Below, piece by piece: positions 61,167 to 64,000 of a DNA stretch of 64,000 bases. Below the pieces are notes generated by a model that was not told the DNA's origin, made no database searches, and worked only from the letters and a program-made list of their open reading frames with translations. The translations under genes and the position numbers were made by a program. Each line of letters opens with the position of its first letter. Position 1 is the stretch's first letter. This DNA comes from Chryseobacterium viscerum (GTDB lineage: Bacteria > Bacteroidota > Bacteroidia > Flavobacteriales > Weeksellaceae): contig NZ_JAPDFT010000001.1 in assembly GCF_025949665.1 (NCBI RefSeq), forward strand, positions 2,542,001 through 2,606,000, written 5' to 3'.

Positions 61167-61174
61167 TATTTTTG
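61167..61174 (+). promoter_or_regulatory. -7 element of mscL
   Basis: TATTTTTG, full match, 30 bp before the ATG. The -33 region is T-rich without a clear TTG. Confidence 0.6.
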
Positions 61175-61203
61175 TGTATATACTAATTAAAAAAATATAA
61201 ATT

Positions 61204-61581
61204 ATGGGATTTGTAAAAGAATTTAAAGAATTTGCCTTTAAGGGGAATGTTCTCGATCTGGCTGTCGGTGTGATCATTGGTGCAGCTTTTGGTAAAATTG
61301 TTTCGTCTTTAGTGGAAGATGTCATTACCCCTCTGATACTCAACCCGGCATTGAAAGCCGCCGGTGCAGAAAACATTGCAAAACTTTCATGGAATGGTGT
61401 TGCTTACGGAAATTTTATTTCAGCCGTAATCAGTTTCCTTTGTATTGCTATGGTTCTTTTCTGGATCATTAAATTCGCCAATAAAGTCAACAAAAAAGAA
61501 GCTCCGGCTCCTGCAGGACCTACAGAAGATCAAAAATTACTGACAGAGATCAGAGATTTGTTGAAAAGCAAAAATATATAA
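61204..61581 (+). CDS. mscL: Large-conductance mechanosensitive channel
   Basis: 125 residues. Short N-terminal amphipathic helix MGFVKEFKEFAFKGNVLDLA, first membrane helix with the gate sequence VGVIIGAAFGKIVSSLVED, periplasmic loop, second helix (FISAVISFLCIAMVLFWII) and a charged C-terminal bundle helix (EDQKLLTEIRDLLKSK). Forms a homopentameric emergency valve for hypo-osmotic shock. Single gene with its own terminator. Confidence 0.97.
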   Translation: MGFVKEFKEFAFKGNVLDLAVGVIIGAAFGKIVSSLVEDVITPLILNPALKAAGAENIAKLSWNGVAYGNFISAVISFLCIAMVLFWIIKFANKVNKKEAPAPAGPTEDQKLLTEIRDLLKSKNI

Positions 61582-61609
61582 TCAGTAAACCTGATAACAG
61601 TCTACAAAA

Positions 61610-61638
61610 TAAAAGCACCTCCATGGAGGTGCTTTTTA
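61610..61638. terminator. Bidirectional terminator of mscL and serA
   Basis: Perfect palindrome AAAAGCACCTCC..GGAGGTGCTTTT, T-tract on both strands. Confidence 0.93.
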
Positions 61639-61660
61639 TCTTTTGCTATATCATTCCAGA

Positions 61661-62620
61661 CTATTGAATCTGTAAAATACTCGAAATCTGTTCAGCCAGG
61701 GAAAGTCCTATTCTGTCCTGTGCTTCAAGAGTAGAAGCTCCCGTGTGAGGGGTAAGAGAGATTTTAGGGTGATTAAGGATATCTTTAGAAGGTGTTGGCT
61801 CATTAATGAAAACATCCAATCCAGCAAATCTTACTTTACCGGAATCCAATGCCTGAATTAAAGCTGCTTCATCAATAACTCCTCCTCTGGAACAGTTGAC
61901 AACAGCTACTCCGTCTTTCATTATTTCAAATTCATTCTTGCCAATCATATAGCCGTCTTTCTGAGCCGGAACATGGAGTGTAATAAAGTCTGAATGTTTT
62001 AAAACCTCCTGTAATGGTTCTGTTTCTATATCAACATTGATAAACTGGTTGTTGTAAAACTTTACTTTAATGCTTGCTTTTCCTACATTATTATCAGCTG
62101 CAACCACTCTCATCCCAAGACCTAAAGCAATTCTGGCCACTTCCTGCCCGATTCTTCCCATTCCTACGATACCAATTGTCTTTCCTCTCAGTTCAATACC
62201 GGCAGCATATGCTTTTTTAAGACTTCCGAATTCAGTATCACCTACCAGAGGCATTTTTCTGTTGGAATCCTGAAGAAATCTTGCTCCGGAAAATAAATGA
62301 GCAAAAACAAGTTCAGCCACCGATTCCGAAGAAGCAGAAGGAGTATTGATCACGTGGATCCCCTTTTCTCTTGCATAATCCACATCAATATTATCCATAC
62401 CTACTCCACCTCTTCCAATAATATCTATAGATGGGCAGCCGTCAATAATATCTTTTCTTACCTGTGTAGCACTTCTCACCAATAGAGTACGGATTTTGTG
62501 CTCGTTAATATAATCTACCAAAAATTCCTGTGGAACTTTTGTAGTAATCACTTCAAAGCCTTTTTCTGTCAATGCGTCTATTCCAGATTGATCCAGGCCG
62601 TCGTTTGCTAAAACTTTCAT
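61661..62620 (-). CDS. serA: D-3-phosphoglycerate dehydrogenase
   Basis: 319 residues, the short form without ACT domain. NAD-binding GMGRIG at 153-158; catalytic R244 (NCSRGG), E273 (INEPTP) and H291 (TPHTGAS). It oxidises 3-phosphoglycerate at the first step of serine synthesis. The absence of an ACT domain means no serine feedback through that module. The neighbouring HAD phosphatase gene lies 86 bp upstream on the same strand and may be cotranscribed. Confidence 0.9.
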   Translation of the reverse strand: MKVLANDGLDQSGIDALTEKGFEVITTKVPQEFLVDYINEHKIRTLLVRSATQVRKDIIDGCPSIDIIGRGGVGMDNIDVDYAREKGIHVINTPSASSESVAELVFAHLFSGARFLQDSNRKMPLVGDTEFGSLKKAYAAGIELRGKTIGIVGMGRIGQEVARIALGLGMRVVAADNNVGKASIKVKFYNNQFINVDIETEPLQEVLKHSDFITLHVPAQKDGYMIGKNEFEIMKDGVAVVNCSRGGVIDEAALIQALDSGKVRFAGLDVFINEPTPSKDILNHPKISLTPHTGASTLEAQDRIGLSLAEQISSILQIQ

Positions 62621-62706
62621 AAAATATCAAGTATATTAAAAAATGAAAGATTTAAAAATTAAAGGAACCGGTTCACATTTAATCTTTAAATCTTTGAATT
62701 ATATTT

Positions 62707-63117
62707 TTATTCGCCGTCTTCTTTGAATACTTCAATGGTCACTTGCTTTTCTACCAAATCCGTAAATCTTCCTTTGTATCTTGTAGCTCTTACCAGGTGA
62801 TTGTCTATCCAGTGATAATTTCCCCCTCTTGGTTTTCCGCAAAGTACGCTGTGGTATTTGAAACCATGCTTATCCAGCCAGTCTATGGTGATTTGTTTCA
62901 GATTTTCGGTTCTTGAAGTAAAAAAGCAGATCTGATGCCCTTCATCATACCATCTGTTGACAGTTTCCAATGCATCAGGATAAGGTTCGCAGGTAACCAT
63001 TCTTTCCGGTTCTTCGTTGGGAACATCATCTGTAATGGTTCCGTCGATATCTATTAAGTAATTTTTTACGCCATCCTTTAGAATAGGACTAATGTGTTCA
63101 ATGTATTCTAATTCCAT
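62707..63117 (-). CDS. HAD-superfamily phosphatase
   Basis: 136 residues. Catalytic motif I DIDGT with nucleophile D23 and D25, motif II in FFTSRTENL, and the lysine plus acidic end in CGKPRGGNYHWIDN. No cap domain, as in class III polynucleotide kinase-type or LNS2-type HADs. Homologues in flavobacteria are sometimes labelled phosphoheptose isomerase, which the sequence does not support. TAACTTTG lies 17 bp before the ATG. Substrate unknown. Confidence 0.8.
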   Translation of the reverse strand: MELEYIEHISPILKDGVKNYLIDIDGTITDDVPNEEPERMVTCEPYPDALETVNRWYDEGHQICFFTSRTENLKQITIDWLDKHGFKYHSVLCGKPRGGNYHWIDNHLVRATRYKGRFTDLVEKQVTIEVFKEDGE

Positions 63118-63435
63118 TACTAAATATTAAGTAACAAAGTTAGCGTTTTTACAACTATCAGGCACGTTAATCTTAGTTTATGTTAAAAATATACCATAAA
63201 AACTATTATTTAATGAATAATATTAATATTTTATTAGTCATTTCATTACAAATAGTTAAAATTTTTCGTTTTGATATTTCTTTTTATGAGTAATATAATA
63301 AGAATCTACAAAAAAGACAAAGTGAATTTGCAGATTTACTGATCAACATTCACGGCCTTCTCAACATTATTACAAAAAGCATGATGTTTATCTAAAAATT
63401 TCCAAAATACATTTATTACTCTTACATTTGTAGGA
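63118..63435. other. AT-rich divergent promoter region
   Basis: No supported gene. It has TAACTTTG on the minus strand (63135-63142) for the HAD gene and TACATTTG on the plus strand (63423-63430) for idi. The middle is AT-rich with no clear hairpin. Confidence 0.5.
63423..63430 (+). promoter_or_regulatory. -7 element of idi
   Basis: TACATTTG, full match, five bases before the ATG, predicting a leaderless transcript. Confidence 0.65.
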
Positions 63436-63945
63436 ATGGAAGAATTTGTAGTTTTAGTAAATCCTGAAGATGAAGTTTTAGGGCTGATGGAAAAACAGCA
63501 GGCTCACATCAATGGCCTGCTACACCGTGCTTTTTCTGTATTTCTGTTCAACAGTAAAGGAGAGATGCTCCTTCAGAAAAGAGCTTCAGGAAAATACCAT
63601 TCTCCCAATCAATGGACCAATGCAGTGTGTTCTCACCCAAGACATGGGGAAACTTATAAGGAAGGAGCAATACGCAGATTAAAGGAAGAACTCGGAATTG
63701 AGGCAGAACTTTCGGAAAAATTCAATTTTATTTATAAAGCAGATGTAGGTGGCGGCCTTTGGGAGCACGAACTGGATCATGTATTTGTGGGAAATCATGA
63801 AGCTGATTTCAATCTAAATAAAGAAGAAGTGAAAGATGTAAGGTTCATTTCCCCGGAAAATCTGGATAAAGAAATCTCAGAACATCCTGAAAACTTTACA
63901 GAATGGTTCAAAATCATCCTCGAAGAATATAAACACCATTTTTAA
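63436..63945 (+). CDS. idi: Isopentenyl-diphosphate delta-isomerase, type 1
   Basis: 169 residues, Nudix fold. It converts IPP and DMAPP into each other for isoprenoid (menaquinone, carotenoid) synthesis. Catalytic C65 is in TNAVCSHPRHGE, the Nudix helix is RRLKEELGIEAE, and the second catalytic site is WEHELDHV with E110 and E112. Length matches type 1 enzymes. The next gene starts 3 bp after its stop. Confidence 0.95.
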   Translation: MEEFVVLVNPEDEVLGLMEKQQAHINGLLHRAFSVFLFNSKGEMLLQKRASGKYHSPNQWTNAVCSHPRHGETYKEGAIRRLKEELGIEAELSEKFNFIYKADVGGGLWEHELDHVFVGNHEADFNLNKEEVKDVRFISPENLDKEISEHPENFTEWFKIILEEYKHHF

Positions 63946-63947
63946 TG

Positions 63948-64000
63948 ATGAAAAGAATATTGTTGTTTTCTGCAATTGTAACAGGAAGTCTGTTTTTTGC
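63948..64000 (+). CDS. Start of secreted protein, runs off the window
   Basis: ATG two bases after the idi stop, encoding a signal peptide-like beginning (MKRILLFSAIVTGSLFFA) before the window ends. The close spacing suggests cotranscription with idi. Another ATG overlapping the idi stop is out of this frame. Confidence 0.6.
   Translation, partial: MKRILLFSAIVTGSLFF

Noticed and set aside
63286-63342. Short frame starting MSNIIRIYKK upstream of idi
   Set aside because: Only 18 codons, no leader motif, promoter or terminator.
1-64000. tRNA or rRNA genes
   Set aside because: No stretch with tRNA arm consensus or conserved rRNA sequence was noticed on either strand; a tRNAscan run would settle it.

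Overview
This is a 64-kb piece of an AT-rich chromosome from a member of the Bacteroidota, class Flavobacteriia, most likely Chryseobacterium or a close Weeksellaceae relative. The evidence is SusC/SusD pairs, TonB-dependent receptors, Bacteroidota-type promoters (TTG/TTTG, 18-21 bp, TAnnTTTG) in front of many genes, almost no Shine-Dalgarno sequences, and several known flavobacterial families (DUF2891, DUF4349, DUF2339, SLC45-like sugar transporter, GH97). No rRNA, tRNA, CRISPR array, transposase or integrase was found. The species assignment is inference.

Layout. 1-6.0 kb: a partial lipocalin-like lipoprotein, an SGNH hydrolase with a TPR protein, a DEAD-box helicase, a Ca-binding-repeat secreted protein and a UbiB/AarF-type kinase. 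6.2 kb: a 54-residue cysteine-rich bacteriocin-like peptide. 6.5-8.8 kb: a GNAT-nitrilase fusion and two small unknown genes. 8.8-15.2 kb: a minus-strand purine cluster purM-purN-purH-purD-guaA, preceded by a promoter, a roughly 120-nt structured transcript and a terminator (candidate 6S-like RNA or leader). 15.4-18.3 kb: a 2.2-kb insertion carrying one tail-fibre-like gene, flanked by perfect 71-bp direct repeats made from the 3' end of an NADPH-dependent FMN reductase gene. 18.3-19.0 kb: pirin.

19.4-32.3 kb is a starch/maltodextrin utilisation locus in two minus-strand blocks. SusC, SusD, SusE and a GH97 alpha-glucosidase handle outer-membrane binding, import and periplasmic cleavage. A GH13 amylase, an NTF2-like protein and an SLC45-type transporter would degrade maltodextrins further and take sugar across the inner membrane. 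A plus-strand sterol desaturase lies between the blocks. The susC-metG divergent region has three perfect palindromes.

32.6-46.6 kb: metG, a membrane protein, a composite of intergenic repeat elements, a methyltransferase, a siderophore-interacting protein with a siderophore-type TonB receptor, and an AraC regulator followed by a tolC-emrA-emrB-like efflux operon whose promoter carries an inverted repeat over the -33 box. 46.7-64 kb is mostly housekeeping: DUF4349 lipoprotein, RsmI-like methyltransferase, low-molecular-weight phosphatase, dnaA, thioesterase, pheA, a C1q-like secreted protein, a DUF2339 membrane protein, rarA, yidD-lgt, nnr, mscL, serA, a HAD phosphatase, idi and the start of another secreted protein.

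The least explained features are the 71-bp-repeat-flanked insertion and its effect on the adjacent RNA promoter, the orphan cysteine-rich peptide, the structured transcript upstream of purM, and several families of short degenerate intergenic repeats.
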